Origin: an uncultured Halomonas sp.
GTDB taxonomy: Bacteria > Pseudomonadota > Gammaproteobacteria > Pseudomonadales > Halomonadaceae
Direction of reading: 5' to 3'
Assembly: GCF_947501415.1 (NCBI RefSeq)
Contig: NZ_CANMVL010000007.1
Location: 213,702 to 277,701, forward strand
Length of the DNA stretch: 64,000 nucleotides
Shown here: positions 47,421 to 61,940 of the stretch, piece after piece
Layout: each line of letters starts with the position of its first letter
Position numbering within the stretch: the stretch's first letter is position 1
Program-made: the position numbers and the translations under genes
Notes under the pieces: generated by a model
Databases searched by the model: none
What the model was told of the DNA's origin: nothing
What the model saw: only the letters and a program-made list of their open reading frames with translations

Positions 47421-47436
<16 letters not shown>
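42985..47436 (+). CDS. gltB: Glutamate synthase (NADPH) large subunit
   Basis: GltB transfers the amide nitrogen of glutamine to 2-oxoglutarate. The 1483-residue product starts with a short propeptide; Cys15 in [11 protein letters not shown] should become the N-terminal nucleophile after cleavage. Domains in order: class II amidotransferase (about 15-430, with [14 protein letters not shown] and [17 protein letters not shown]), the central domain (about 470-780), the FMN-binding synthase domain (about 830-1200; [32 protein letters not shown]) with the 3Fe-4S cysteines in [18 protein letters not shown], and the C-terminal beta-helix. A 22-bp tandem duplication crosses its stop codon. Confidence 0.97.
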
Positions 47437-53033
<5,597 letters not shown>

Positions 53034-53093
53034 TGGCGTGTAGGAGATTGCTGACAAGGTGGTGTCGTTATTGACGCCATTCGAGTGTGGAGG

Positions 53094-53122
53094 CCGGCAC
53101 CCAGGGTGCCGGACTTTGTTTT
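53094..53122 (+). terminator. Rho-independent terminator of eno
   Basis: CCGGCAC (53094-53100) pairs with GTGCCGG (53106-53112) around a CCAGG loop and is followed by ACTTTGTTTTATC. It is about 60 bp after the eno stop. Confidence 0.8.
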
Positions 53123-53207
53123 ATCTTGTTGAAAATAAAAAGATAAGTTTTCTTTCTGCATGCCGGTCGAGCGTGCCGGAGATAGATGTGTCGTCGTTTA
53201 TGTCAGA

Positions 53208-53235
53208 TTGTGCAGTGGCGCAATTCTGAGACAAT
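53208..53235 (+). promoter_or_regulatory. Candidate promoter of the GGA-rich sRNA
   Basis: TTGTGC (53208-53213) and GACAAT (53230-53235), separated by 16 bp, match three and four of six consensus bases and would start a transcript near 53242. An imperfect dyad TGTCAG ... CTGAGACA (53201-53233) frames it. No canonical GacA/UvrY box (TGTAAG-N6-CTTACA) is visible upstream. Confidence 0.4.
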
Positions 53236-53241
53236 CAGCCA

Positions 53242-53418
53242 CGCAGCACAGGGGCTCACGGGATGTAGCCTCGGCAGGATGCAATGGGATGTAGTCAGGT
53301 GATGCGCTCGGTACGGCAGGATGCTGTTTCCGGGCAGGGAAGTCATCACGGGAATCTGGGCGGAAGGAGTCGCTCGTGGAACGGCTTGGAGCTGGCGGCC
53401 CCTGGGCCGCCTTTTTAT
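53242..53418 (+). ncRNA. Candidate CsrB/RsmZ-type CsrA-binding small RNA
   Basis: The stretch has ten GGA trinucleotides in about 175 nt, the core of CsrA/RsmA sites, several in the wider consensus form: GGGATGTAG at 53260-53268 and 53286-53294, GGCAGGATGC at 53273-53282 and 53315-53324, then AGGGAAG, CGGGAAT, CGGAAGGAG, TGGAAC and TGGAGC. The first site lies in the loop of a small stem (GGCT ... AGCC), as CsrA prefers. It ends in a textbook terminator (53394-53416) that no protein gene needs. The neighbour fdxA is also the neighbour of rsmZ in Pseudomonas, and csrA itself lies at 63.4 kb. The 5' end is an estimate. Family membership is inferred from motif density and context, not from a model search. 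Confidence 0.7.
53394..53418 (+). terminator. Rho-independent terminator of the candidate sRNA
   Basis: GGCGGCC (53394-53400) and GGCCGCC (53405-53411) form a perfect 7-bp stem with the loop CCTG, followed by TTTTTATT. It is about 280 bp beyond eno's own terminator, which implies a separate transcript. Confidence 0.85.
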
Positions 53419-53454
53419 TGCGTGGTGTTCTCCGTTTATCGCCACTCGCCGGCT

Positions 53455-53502
53455 AGATACAGCAGCGCCGACCGTCACAAGGCGGTCGGCGCTGCTGTAT
53501 CT
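53455..53502. repeat. Perfect 20-bp inverted repeat (hairpin) near the end of fdxA
   Basis: AGATACAGCAGCGCCGACCG (53455-53474) is the exact complement of 53483-53502, with an 8-nt loop. Such a long unbroken stem between a plus-strand terminator and minus-strand fdxA could act as a transcript-stabilising or terminating structure for either direction. No T-run follows on either strand. Confidence 0.8.
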
Positions 53503-53516
53503 GGTGTCTCGCTGAT

Positions 53517-53550
53517 CGCTTCCTGCCGATCGAACCCGCGGCAGGAAGCG
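53517..53550 (-). terminator. Hairpin downstream of fdxA
   Basis: CGCTTCCTGCCG (53517-53528) and CGGCAGGAAGCG (53539-53550) form a perfect 12-bp stem with a 10-nt loop, 8 bp after the fdxA stop on the minus strand. No strong T-run follows, so the terminating role is probable rather than certain. Confidence 0.55.
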
Positions 53551-53558
53551 AGTGTTGC

Positions 53559-53882
53559 TCAGCGCTCCAGCTGCTCCAGCTTGCCCGGCTTGCCATCCCA
53601 CTCCTCGGCGTCGGGCAGCGGGTCCTGCTTCTCGCTGATATTGGGCCATACCTCGGCAAGCTCGGCATTGAGCTCGATGAACGCCTCCTGACCCTCGGGT
53701 AGCTCATCCTCCGAGAAGATCGCCTCGGCGGGACACTCCGGCTCGCACAGGGCGCAGTCGATGCACTCGTCGGGGTGGATCACCAGGAAGTTGGGGCCCT
53801 CGTAGAAGCAGTCCACGGGACATACTTCGACGCAGTCTGTGTATTTGCATTTGATGCAGTTCTCGGTGACGACGAATGTCAT
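53559..53882 (-). CDS. fdxA: Ferredoxin FdxA (7Fe-8S type)
   Basis: A 107-residue seven-iron ferredoxin. The N-terminal cysteine set is [17 protein letters not shown], the arrangement that binds 3Fe-4S and 4Fe-4S clusters, followed by [16 protein letters not shown] for the second set, then an acidic C-terminal extension typical of Azotobacter-type FdxA. It carries electrons in unspecified cytoplasmic reactions. The start follows GGGAGGG. Position next to mutS, and the adjacent RsmZ-like sRNA candidate, mirror the Pseudomonas arrangement. Confidence 0.96.
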   Translation of the reverse strand: MTFVVTENCIKCKYTDCVEVCPVDCFYEGPNFLVIHPDECIDCALCEPECPAEAIFSEDELPEGQEAFIELNAELAEVWPNISEKQDPLPDAEEWDGKPGKLEQLER

Positions 53883-53956
53883 GCTGCTTTTCCCTCCCTC
53901 ATGGCCTGGCTCGCGCTGTCGTGGCGGGTCCCGACCTATGTAAATATCAAAAAGTA

Positions 53957-53989
53957 ATAAAAAACCAGGTCTCTTATTCTAAGGAGTCC
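53957..53989 (-). terminator. Candidate terminator of mutS
   Basis: On the minus strand GGACTCCTTA and TAAGAGACC form an imperfect hairpin followed by TGGTTTTTTATT (complement of 53956-53967). It lies about 110 bp after the mutS stop and before the fdxA leader. Confidence 0.45.
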
Positions 53990-54099
53990 GGGGATTCGTC
54001 CATTCTAGTCGCCGCTGCCTGACCGTCGCAAGCAAAGGTCCGGGCGATACGGAGGTGGCGCCCCAGCGTGCGATAGCGCCGTTGGCATCGGCGAGGACC

Positions 54100-56679
54100 T
54101 CATCGTATCTCGCGCCAGCGGTAGAGCATCTCGAGCGCCTGGCGTGGCGTCAGGTCGTCGAGGACAAGCCCGTCGAGCTCTTCCACCATCGGGTGTGGCG
54201 GGCTGGCGAAGAGGTCGCTCTGCAGCGGTGTCGGGACATCGTCTGCGCCAGCCAGTCGAGTCCGGCTGCCCTGGTCGACTTCCTGCTGCTCGAGCTGGGA
54301 AAGCTTCTCTCGGGCCCGGGCGATCACCCCCTGGGGGACACCGGCCAGCTGAGCCACCTGCAGGCCGTAGCTCTGACTGGCGGGGCCTTCCTCAACCCGG
54401 TGCATGAAGACGATGCCATCCTTGTGTTCCGCCGCGGTCAGGTGCACGTTGGCCACCCCCTCGGCCTGCTCGGCCAGGGCGGTCATCTCGAAATAGTGAG
54501 TAGCGAACAGTGTAAAGGCACGGGTTCGGGTCAGGTGCTCGGCGCTGGCCCAGGCCAGGGAGAGACCGTCGAAGGTGCTGGTGCCGCGGCCGATCTCATC
54601 CATCAGCACCAGGCTGTGATCGGTGGCGTTGTGCAGGATGCTGGCGGTTTCGGTCATCTCCACCATAAAGGTGGAGCGGCCGCCGGCCAGGTCGTCCGAT
54701 GAACCGATGCGGGTGAAGATGCGATCCACCGGGCCGATGTCGGCCGCGCTGGCAGGCACGAAACTGCCGGTGTGGGCGAGCAGCACGATCAGCGCGGCCT
54801 GGCGCATATAGGTCGACTTGCCGCCCATGTTGGGGCCGGTGATCACCAGCATGCGGCGACCCTCTTCCATGATCAGGTCATTGGGTACGAAGGGAGCGTC
54901 GCTGACCCGCTCCACCACCGGGTGACGGCCGCCATGAATGGTGATGCCCGGGGCCTCGGCAAGGTGTGGGCGCACGAATTCCAGCGCATGGGCGCGCTCG
55001 GCGAAGGCGCACAGCACATCAAGCGTCGCCAGGGCCCGGGCGCTGGCCTGAAGGGCGTCGAGTTCGCTGTTCAGGGTTTCTAGCAGCCCCTCGTAGAGCA
55101 GCTTCTCGCGTGCCAGGGCGCGGGACTTCGCCGACAGGGCCTTGTCCTCGAACTCCTTGAGCTCGGGGATGATAAAGCGCTCGGCATTCTTCAGGGTCTG
55201 ACGACGGATATAGTCTGGCGGGGCATCCTTGGCTTGTGCCCTGGGGATCTCGATGAAATAGCCGTGCACACGGTTGTAGCCGACCTTGAGGCCGGGCAGG
55301 CCGGTGCGTTCGCGCTCCCGGGTCTCCAGTCTCACCAGGTAATCGCCGGCGTGTTCGGCGAGGCCGCGGTGCTCGTCGAGCTCGGCATCGAAGCCTTCGG
55401 CGATCACCCCGCCGTCGCGGATCACCACCGGGGGGGTCTCCACCAGGGCGCGATTCAGGGTGTCGGCGAGCTCGGGGTAGGGGCGAATATGGTGCCTGAG
55501 CTTGTCCAGGGTGGAGCCCTCGGGAAAGTCGGCGAGCCGGGCCTCGAGGTCGGGCAGGGCATTGAAGGCGTCACGTAGCCGGGCCAGATCACGCGGGCGG
55601 GCGCTGAAGAGGGCCACCCGGGCGAGGATGCGTTCCACATCGCCGATCGCCTTGAGCGAGTCGCCGAGTGCCACGAAGCCATCCGCCTCCTGCAGCAGCG
55701 TCACGGCGGACTGACGAGCCTGGACACGCTCGCGGTCACGCAGTGGACGGTTGAGCCAGCGCTTGAGCAGGCGTGATCCCATGGCGGTGGCGGTGGTATC
55801 GAGCACGCTGGCCAGGGTGTTGTCGCCACTGCCGGCGAGGTTGGTGTCGATCTCCAGATTGCGACGGCTGGCGGCGTCGATGACCACGGCGTCGTCGCGG
55901 CTTTCCACGCCGATGGCGGTGACATGGGGCAAACGCGAGCGCTGGGTATCCCGGGCGTACTCCACCAGCACGCCGGCGGCGGTGATGGCCGCGGAGAGGT
56001 GCGCGCAGCCGAAGCCACGCAGATCCTGGACGCCGAACTGGTCGCAGAGCAGACGGGTTGCGCTCTCCTGGTCGAACAGCCAGTCGCTCTGGCGACGCAG
56101 CCCCCGACGCCCCTCCAGGGCCGGCGGCAGACTCAGACCCTCGGCCACAAGCAGCTCGGCCGGGTCGAGGCGCTGGAGCTCGGCGAGCAGTTCGCTCTCA
56201 CCCTCCACCTCCAGCACGCTGAAGCGTCCACTGGAGAGCTCCAGCCAGGCCAGGCCGATACGCTCGGCGGGGGCATGCACGGCCACCAGCAGGTTGTCGC
56301 GACGAGCATCGAGCAGCGCCTCGTCATACAGGGTGCCGGGGGTGACAATGCGTACCACGCGCCGCTCTACCGGCCCCTTGCTGGTGGCGGGGTCGCCGAT
56401 CTGCTCACAGATCGCCACCGATTCGCCGGCGGCCACCAGGCGCGCCAGGTAGCCCTCGGCGCTATGGTAGGGGATCCCGGCCATGGGAATCGGCTGGCCG
56501 GCAGACTGGCCGCGTTGGGTCAGGGTAATGTCGAGCAGTGCCGCGGCGCGCCTGGCATCGTCGAAGAAGAGCTCGTAGAAGTCACCCATGCGATAGAAGA
56601 GCAGCACCTCGGGATGCTCGCGCTTGATCTTCAGGTATTGGGCCATCATCGGCGTATGCTGGGTGCTGGCCTGGGACAT
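54100..56679 (-). CDS. mutS: DNA mismatch repair protein MutS
   Basis: MutS binds mismatches and small loops and recruits MutL. The 859-residue product has, in order, the mismatch-binding domain with [15 protein letters not shown] (Phe-x-Glu wedge), the connector, the lever and clamp domains, and the C-terminal ATPase with [15 protein letters not shown] (Walker A), [18 protein letters not shown] (Walker B/signature) and FATHYFEMT. The C-terminal [15 protein letters not shown] is the dimerisation/tetramerisation tail. The ATG at 56679 follows AGGAG; the longer frame from 56772 overlaps the divergent pncC leader. Confidence 0.98.
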   Translation of the reverse strand: MSQASTQHTPMMAQYLKIKREHPEVLLFYRMGDFYELFFDDARRAAALLDITLTQRGQSAGQPIPMAGIPYHSAEGYLARLVAAGESVAICEQIGDPATSKGPVERRVVRIVTPGTLYDEALLDARRDNLLVAVHAPAERIGLAWLELSSGRFSVLEVEGESELLAELQRLDPAELLVAEGLSLPPALEGRRGLRRQSDWLFDQESATRLLCDQFGVQDLRGFGCAHLSAAITAAGVLVEYARDTQRSRLPHVTAIGVESRDDAVVIDAASRRNLEIDTNLAGSGDNTLASVLDTTATAMGSRLLKRWLNRPLRDRERVQARQSAVTLLQEADGFVALGDSLKAIGDVERILARVALFSARPRDLARLRDAFNALPDLEARLADFPEGSTLDKLRHHIRPYPELADTLNRALVETPPVVIRDGGVIAEGFDAELDEHRGLAEHAGDYLVRLETRERERTGLPGLKVGYNRVHGYFIEIPRAQAKDAPPDYIRRQTLKNAERFIIPELKEFEDKALSAKSRALAREKLLYEGLLETLNSELDALQASARALATLDVLCAFAERAHALEFVRPHLAEAPGITIHGGRHPVVERVSDAPFVPNDLIMEEGRRMLVITGPNMGGKSTYMRQAALIVLLAHTGSFVPASAADIGPVDRIFTRIGSSDDLAGGRSTFMVEMTETASILHNATDHSLVLMDEIGRGTSTFDGLSLAWASAEHLTRTRAFTLFATHYFEMTALAEQAEGVANVHLTAAEHKDGIVFMHRVEEGPASQSYGLQVAQLAGVPQGVIARAREKLSQLEQQEVDQGSRTRLAGADDVPTPLQSDLFASPPHPMVEELDGLVLDDLTPRQALEMLYRWREIR

Positions 56680-56854
56680 GGCGATTGCTGGGCTCCTGAT
56701 CTTGTAGAAGGTCTTGTAGATGGTCTCGTTGAACGGTCGGCAGAGACCCACACAGGGTGGCGGTGCCTGCAACCCCGCGGCAAAGGCAGTATTCTACGCA
56801 GATGGCCTCGCCTCGTCAGGCTTGCCTTCGACCCACCGAGCAGGAGTCTTCAGC

Positions 56855-57367
56855 ATGTCCCATTCAGCCGCGAGCCTTGCCAATCTCGACCTCGCCACCC
56901 TGGCCGAGCGCCTGGGTCGACTGTGTCGCGAAAAGGGTGTCACCCTCACCTGTGCCGAGTCCTGCACTGGTGGTGGCGTGGCCAGCGTGGTCACCTCGGT
57001 CGCCGGCAGCTCCGACTACTTCGAGACCGGCTATGTGACCTACTCCAATGCGGCCAAGGTACGTCTTCTCGGGGTGCCCGAGGCACTGCTCGACCAGCAC
57101 GGTGCCGTGAGCCGTGAGACGGTGGAAGCGATGGTGACGGGGGCCTGCCGTGACAGCGGCGCCGATCTCGGCGTGGCGGTCAGTGGCGTGGCCGGGCCGG
57201 GCGGTGGCAGCGCCGACAAGCCGGTAGGTACCGTATGGTTGGCCTGGGGCGATGGCGAGGGGGCCGAGGCCGAATGCTACCGCTATCCTGGCGATCGCCG
57301 AGCCGTTCGCGAGCAGGCAGTGCGCGAGGCGCTGGTCGGCGTGGTGCAACGCCTCGAGGAGCGCTGA
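56855..57367 (+). CDS. pncC: Nicotinamide-nucleotide amidase (CinA C-terminal domain)
   Basis: A 170-residue single-domain protein equal to the C-terminal part of CinA; it deamidates nicotinamide mononucleotide to nicotinate mononucleotide in NAD recycling. CAESCTGGGVASVVTSVAGSSDYF (TCAESCTGG with the catalytic Ser), YSNAAKVRLLGV, and AVSGVAGPGGGSADKPVGTVW are the family motifs. The ATG at 56855 follows CAGGAG. It lies upstream of recA, 105 bp away, as in most gammaproteobacteria, and does not include the N-terminal MoaB-like domain of full CinA. Confidence 0.93.
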   Translation: MSHSAASLANLDLATLAERLGRLCREKGVTLTCAESCTGGGVASVVTSVAGSSDYFETGYVTYSNAAKVRLLGVPEALLDQHGAVSRETVEAMVTGACRDSGADLGVAVSGVAGPGGGSADKPVGTVWLAWGDGEGAEAECYRYPGDRRAVREQAVREALVGVVQRLEER

Positions 57368-57418
57368 ATCCACGGGCGCCCTGGAAAACTTTCGCTGGCC
57401 GAGCGCGCCATTTTTCCC

Positions 57419-57441
57419 CATAATACTGTTCAGTCATACAG
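57419..57441 (+). promoter_or_regulatory. recA promoter with LexA (SOS) box
   Basis: CATAAT (57419-57424) is a good -10. Immediately downstream CTGTTCAGTCATACAG (57426-57441) matches the LexA operator CTGT-N8-ACAG. It lies 31 bp before the recA ATG, the classic place for SOS repression of recA. Confidence 0.85.
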
Positions 57442-57472
57442 TATGAAGAGACCCAGATTGAGGAGATCCGTG

Positions 57473-58540
57473 ATGGCTCAGGAAGACAATCGCTCCAAGG
57501 CGCTGGACGCCGCCCTATCCCAGATCGACCGCCAGTTCGGCAAGGGGACCGTGATGCGCCTGGGCGATGCGCCGCGGGTGGTGATGCCCTCGGTCTCCAC
57601 CGGCTCGCTGGGGCTGGATATCGCGCTCGGCATCGGCGGTCTGCCGCTGGGTCGGGTTGTCGAGATCTTCGGCCCGGAGTCCTCGGGCAAGACCACCCTG
57701 ACGCTCTCGGTGATCGCCCAGGCACAGAAGCAGGGCAAGACCTGCGCCTTTATCGACGCAGAGCATGCTCTGGACCCCAGCTACGCCGAAAAGCTGGGCG
57801 TCAATCTGGATGACCTGCTGGTTTCTCAGCCCGATACCGGCGAGCAGGCCCTTGAAATCTGCGACATGCTGGTGCGCTCCGGTGGTGTCGACGTGATCAT
57901 CATCGACTCGGTGGCGGCGCTGACCCCGCGCGCCGAGATCGAGGGCGAGATGGGCGACTCCCATGTCGGTCTGCAGGCGCGCCTGATGTCCCAGGCGCTG
58001 CGCAAGATCACAGGGAATATCAAGAACGCCAACTGCATGGTGGTGTTCATCAACCAGATCCGCATGAAGATCGGCGTGATGTTCGGTAGCCCCGAGACGA
58101 CCACCGGCGGCAATGCGCTCAAGTTCTACTCCAGTGTGCGTCTGGATATCCGGCGTACCGGCTCGGTCAAGCAGGGCGACGAGGTGACCGGCAACGAGAC
58201 CCGGGTCAAGGTGGTCAAGAACAAGGTGGCGCCCCCGTTCCGCCAGGCCGAGTTTCAGATCCTCTATGGCAAGGGGATCTACCATGCCGGAGAGGTGGTT
58301 GATCTCGGCGTGCAGTGCAAGCTGGTCGACAAGGCCGGTGCCTGGTACAGCTACCAGGGCAACAAGATTGGCCAGGGCAAGGCCAATGCCGCCCAGTTCC
58401 TCGAGGATAATCCGGCAGTGATGGAGGAGATCGAGAGCCAGATTCGTGCTCAGCTGCTTGCCACGGCAGAGCCCGCCAAGGAGGAGGGCGATGAGGTCGC
58501 CTTGCCAGCCGATGGCGATCAGGGCAGCGATCGGCTGTAA
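57473..58540 (+). CDS. recA: Recombinase A
   Basis: RecA forms filaments on single-stranded DNA, drives strand exchange and stimulates LexA self-cleavage. The 355-residue product has Walker A GPESSGKT (67-74), [11 protein letters not shown], the L1 loop region [22 protein letters not shown], the L2 region [26 protein letters not shown] and an acidic C-terminus. The ATG at 57473 follows GAGGAG; an in-frame start at 57443 lies just after the LexA box and was not chosen. recX follows after 3 bp. Confidence 0.98.
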   Translation: MAQEDNRSKALDAALSQIDRQFGKGTVMRLGDAPRVVMPSVSTGSLGLDIALGIGGLPLGRVVEIFGPESSGKTTLTLSVIAQAQKQGKTCAFIDAEHALDPSYAEKLGVNLDDLLVSQPDTGEQALEICDMLVRSGGVDVIIIDSVAALTPRAEIEGEMGDSHVGLQARLMSQALRKITGNIKNANCMVVFINQIRMKIGVMFGSPETTTGGNALKFYSSVRLDIRRTGSVKQGDEVTGNETRVKVVKNKVAPPFRQAEFQILYGKGIYHAGEVVDLGVQCKLVDKAGAWYSYQGNKIGQGKANAAQFLEDNPAVMEEIESQIRAQLLATAEPAKEEGDEVALPADGDQGSDRL

Positions 58541-58543
58541 GCC

Positions 58544-59020
58544 ATGTTCGAGCGCAGCGCAGGTGACTCCACGCCCCGAGACGATGCGCTCCGCCTGCTG
58601 GCTCGCCGCGAGTACTCTCGCGCCGAGCTGGCAGAGCGCTTGGTGGCCAAGGGGCATGCGCAGGCAGACATCGGCGAGTGTCTCGACGAGCTTGTCGCGC
58701 AGGGGTTGCAGTCGGATACCCGTTTCGCCGAGAGCTTCCTGCGCTCGCGCCTCTTCCGTGGGCAGGGGCCCGTGAAGATCCGTCTGGAGATGGAGCGTCG
58801 TGGCCTCGACCCGGAGGAGGTGCGAGAGGCCTTCGCGTCGGGTGAGGTGGACTGGCGGGCCCTGGCCTGTGAGACACTCTCGCGGCGCTTCCCCGGTCCC
58901 GGTGACTCCCCCCGGGAGCGCGCCCGCCGCGAGCGCTTTCTGGCGGGACGCGGCTTCGACTTCGACCAGGTGCGCCACGCCCTGACACACGCCTGGAGTG
59001 CTGACCCTGACGATGCCTAG
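58544..59020 (+). CDS. recX: Regulatory protein RecX
   Basis: RecX caps and limits RecA filaments. The 158-residue protein is made of three-helix repeats with LLARREYSRAELAERLVAKGH, QSDTRFAESFLRSRLFRGQGPVKIRLEMERRGLD (split: RFAESFLRSR and GPVKIRLEMERRGLD) and a C-terminal FLAGRGFDFDQVRHAL. It starts 3 bp after the recA stop, so expression is tied to recA and the SOS response. Confidence 0.95.
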   Translation: MFERSAGDSTPRDDALRLLARREYSRAELAERLVAKGHAQADIGECLDELVAQGLQSDTRFAESFLRSRLFRGQGPVKIRLEMERRGLDPEEVREAFASGEVDWRALACETLSRRFPGPGDSPRERARRERFLAGRGFDFDQVRHALTHAWSADPDDA

Positions 59021-59068
59021 CTCAGGCTCGCTGTGCACCCGTTCCTTCGCTGCCGAGGCGGCTGCCCC

Positions 59069-59096
59069 TTCAGTCCCTTGACGACTGCGCTATAAT
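59069..59096 (+). promoter_or_regulatory. Candidate alaS promoter
   Basis: A perfect TATAAT lies at 59091-59096, with TTCAGT 16 bp upstream (59069-59074). It is about 130 bp before the alaS ATG, so a leader of roughly 120 nt is implied. Confidence 0.55.
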
Positions 59097-59225
59097 GACT
59101 CCCTTTGCGAACGCCCCGGGTGGCATCCCGTGGTAGTGCGATGTGTCCTGTTCAGGCACGTCGCGGTGCCCGTCTCGAGCCAGCGTCGCCCGCCGGGTCC
59201 TCCCGTTCATCGCCACGGATACCCC

Positions 59226-61838
59226 ATGAAAAGCGCAGACATCAGACAGGCCTTTCTGAGTTACTTCGAGGCGCACGGCCACAGCGTCGTGCCTTCCAGC
59301 TCTCTGGTTCCCGGCAACGACCCGACCCTGCTGTTCACCAATGCGGGCATGGTGCCCTTCAAGGACGTCTTCCTGGGTCGCGATCCGCGCCCCTATGTGC
59401 GTGCGACATCCTCCCAGCGCTGTGTGCGTGCCGGGGGCAAGCACAACGATCTCGATAACGTCGGCTATACCGCTCGCCATCACACCTTCTTCGAGATGCT
59501 GGGCAACTTCAGCTTCGGCGACTACTTCAAGCGCGATGCCATCCGCTTCGCCTGGGAGTTCCTGACCGAGACTCTGGGGCTGCCGAAGGAGAAGCTGTGG
59601 GTCACGGTGCACGTCAGCGATGACGAGGCCGAGCGCATCTGGAAGGAGGAGGTCGGCATCGACCCCGAGCGCTTCTCCAGGCTCGATGAGGACAACTTCT
59701 GGCAGATGGGCGACACCGGTCCCTGTGGGCCGAGCTCCGAGATCTTCTTCGATCACGGTCCCGAGGTGTGGGGTGGCCCTCCCGGTAGCCCCGAGGAGGA
59801 TGGCGATCGCTATATCGAGATCTGGAACCTGGTGTTCATGCAGTTCGACCGCGATGCCGAGGGCAACATGCACCCGCTGCCCAAGCCCTCCATCGATACC
59901 GGTATGGGGCTGGAGCGCATTGCCGCGGTGATGCAGGGAGTGCACTCCAACTACGAGATCGACCTGTTCCAGAACCTGCTGGCGGCGGCGGCGCAACATA
60001 CCGGGCATGCGGATACCCGCAATCCCTCGCTGCGGGTAATCGCCGATCATATCCGCTCCTGCGCCTTCCTGATTGCCGACGGCGTGCTGCCCTCCAATGA
60101 GGGGCGGGGCTATGTGCTGCGTCGTATCATTCGGCGTGCCATCCGCCACGGCCACAAGCTGGGCGCCCAGGGCAACTTCTTCCACCAGCTGGTGGGGGCG
60201 CTGGATGCTGAGATGGGCGAAGCCTATCCCGAGCTGCGCGAGGCGCGCTCCCAGATCGAACGAGTGCTGCTCAAGGAGGAGGAGCAGTTCGCCCGCACAT
60301 TGGAGCATGGCATGGGCCTGCTCGAGGAGGCGCTGGCCGGCCTCGACGGCGAGGTGCTGCCCGGCGAGACGGTATTCAAGCTGTATGACACCTATGGCTT
60401 CCCCTACGACCTGACCGCCGATGTCTGCCGCGAGCGTGGCGTGACCCTCGATGAGGTCGGTTTCGAACGGCAGTTGGAGGCCCAGCGCGAGCGTGCCAGA
60501 GCGGCCAGCCAGTTCGGCGCCGACTATGGCGGCACCCTGGAGCTGGAGGGCGAGACCGCCTTTACCGGTTACGAGCGTCTCGAGGATCACGCCACCGTCA
60601 GCGCGCTGGCCGACCGCGAGGGCAATGCCCTGGAGCGACTCACTCCGGAGCACAAGGCGGTGGTGGTGCTGGATCGTACCCCCTTCTATGGCGAGTCCGG
60701 CGGCCAGGTGGGTGATACCGGCTATCTGCATCTCGATGGCGGTGGTCGCTTCCTGGTGGAGGATACCCAGAAGCAGGGCGACCACCATCTGCACCACGGC
60801 GTACTGCTCGAGGGCGCGCTGGCCCTGGGAGACAGGGTGCGCCCGGTGGTGGATGCCGGCCTGCGCACCGCCACGGTGCGTAACCACTCCGCCACCCACC
60901 TGATGCACAAGGCGCTGCGCATGGTGCTGGGCGATCATGTGGCCCAGAAGGGATCGCTGGTCACTCCGGAGCGCCTGCGCTTCGATTTCAGCCATTTCGA
61001 GCCAGTGACCGTCGACCAGCTTGCCGAGGTGGAGCGTCTGGTCAACGAGCAGGTCCTGGCCAATGCCCCGACCCGCGTCGAACAGATGACCCTTGACGAG
61101 GCCAAGGCCAGGGGAGCGGCGGCGCTCTTCGAGGCCAAGTACGCCGACAGCGTACGGGTGCTGACCATCGGTGCCGAAGATTTCTCCATCGAGCTGTGCG
61201 GCGGCACCCATGTGGCGCGCAGCGGCGATATCGGCTGCTTCCATATTGTCAGCGAGCAGGGCATTGCCTCCGGCGTGCGCCGCATCGAGGCAATCACCGG
61301 CGAAGGGGCGCTGTCCTGGTTCCATGAGCAGGAGGCTCGGCTCAACCGCATCGGCGAACGACTCAAGGCCAAGCCCGAGCAGGTCGAGGAGCGCGTGGCG
61401 TCACTGGTGGAGCGCAATCGCGGCCTGGAGAAGGAGCTCGAGCGACTCAAGGCCAAGCTGGCCAGCGCCGCCGGCAGCGACCTGATTGCCGAGGCGAGCG
61501 AGGTGGCCGGGGTCAAGGTCCTGGCCAGGTCCCTCGAGGGCGTTTCCGGCAAGGAGCTGCGTGGAATGCTCGACCAGCTCAAGAACAAGCTCGGCTCCGG
61601 CATCATCGTGCTGGGAGTGGGCGATGAGGCCACCGGCAAGGTGAGCCTCATCGCCGGGGTCACCGACGACCTCACCGGTCGCATCAAGGCCGGCGAGCTG
61701 GTCAATCACGTGGCCGGCCAGGTGGGCGGCAAGGGCGGTGGGCGAGCCGATATGGCCCAGGCGGGCGGCAGCGACGTCGCTGCCCTGTCGGGGGCCCTGG
61801 AGGGTGTCGCCGCCTGGGTCGAAGAGCGCCTGAAATAG
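59226..61838 (+). CDS. alaS: Alanyl-tRNA synthetase
   Basis: AlaS charges tRNA-Ala and edits Ser and Gly. At 870 residues it is close to E. coli AlaS (876). The class II catalytic core has [31 protein letters not shown] and [11 protein letters not shown]; the editing domain has [13 protein letters not shown] (HxxxH) and [13 protein letters not shown] (Cys, His zinc ligands); the C-Ala domain closes with [15 protein letters not shown]. The ATG at 59226 gives the conserved [14 protein letters not shown]; the longer in-frame region from 59130 is leader. It precedes lysC and csrA. Confidence 0.98.
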   Translation: MKSADIRQAFLSYFEAHGHSVVPSSSLVPGNDPTLLFTNAGMVPFKDVFLGRDPRPYVRATSSQRCVRAGGKHNDLDNVGYTARHHTFFEMLGNFSFGDYFKRDAIRFAWEFLTETLGLPKEKLWVTVHVSDDEAERIWKEEVGIDPERFSRLDEDNFWQMGDTGPCGPSSEIFFDHGPEVWGGPPGSPEEDGDRYIEIWNLVFMQFDRDAEGNMHPLPKPSIDTGMGLERIAAVMQGVHSNYEIDLFQNLLAAAAQHTGHADTRNPSLRVIADHIRSCAFLIADGVLPSNEGRGYVLRRIIRRAIRHGHKLGAQGNFFHQLVGALDAEMGEAYPELREARSQIERVLLKEEEQFARTLEHGMGLLEEALAGLDGEVLPGETVFKLYDTYGFPYDLTADVCRERGVTLDEVGFERQLEAQRERARAASQFGADYGGTLELEGETAFTGYERLEDHATVSALADREGNALERLTPEHKAVVVLDRTPFYGESGGQVGDTGYLHLDGGGRFLVEDTQKQGDHHLHHGVLLEGALALGDRVRPVVDAGLRTATVRNHSATHLMHKALRMVLGDHVAQKGSLVTPERLRFDFSHFEPVTVDQLAEVERLVNEQVLANAPTRVEQMTLDEAKARGAAALFEAKYADSVRVLTIGAEDFSIELCGGTHVARSGDIGCFHIVSEQGIASGVRRIEAITGEGALSWFHEQEARLNRIGERLKAKPEQVEERVASLVERNRGLEKELERLKAKLASAAGSDLIAEASEVAGVKVLARSLEGVSGKELRGMLDQLKNKLGSGIIVLGVGDEATGKVSLIAGVTDDLTGRIKAGELVNHVAGQVGGKGGGRADMAQAGGSDVAALSGALEGVAAWVEERLK

Positions 61839-61940
61839 GATCTGACAGGGCCGGTTGCCGTGAGGCGCCGGCCCTGTTTACAAGGAGTCACCTTTCACTC
61901 ACCCGGGCGCTCGCGCCCGACGCACGAGGGAAAATTGCAG

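Larger units (their letters stand above)
53034..53558. other. CDS-free region between eno and fdxA
   Basis: This 525-bp gap between convergent genes has no believable ORF but is dense in RNA structure: the eno terminator (53094-53122), an AT-rich 7-bp hairpin TTATCTT/AAGATAA (53121-53144), a candidate sRNA with its own terminator (about 53242-53418), a 20-bp perfect hairpin (53455-53502) and a 12-bp hairpin (53517-53550) close to the fdxA stop. Confidence 0.7.

Noticed and set aside
53203..53649. Minus-strand frame of 148 codons between eno and fdxA
   Set aside because: It is antisense to the sRNA candidate, crosses two perfect hairpins and overlaps fdxA; no recognisable protein features.
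59070..61325. 751-codon minus-strand frame opposite alaS
   Set aside because: Shadow of alaS; the translation is Gly/His/Ala-rich without domains.
61839..61940. Lysine riboswitch before lysC
   Set aside because: Only about 100 bp separate alaS and lysC, too short for the aptamer, and no L-box motifs are visible; only a small GGGCGC/GCGCCC hairpin.
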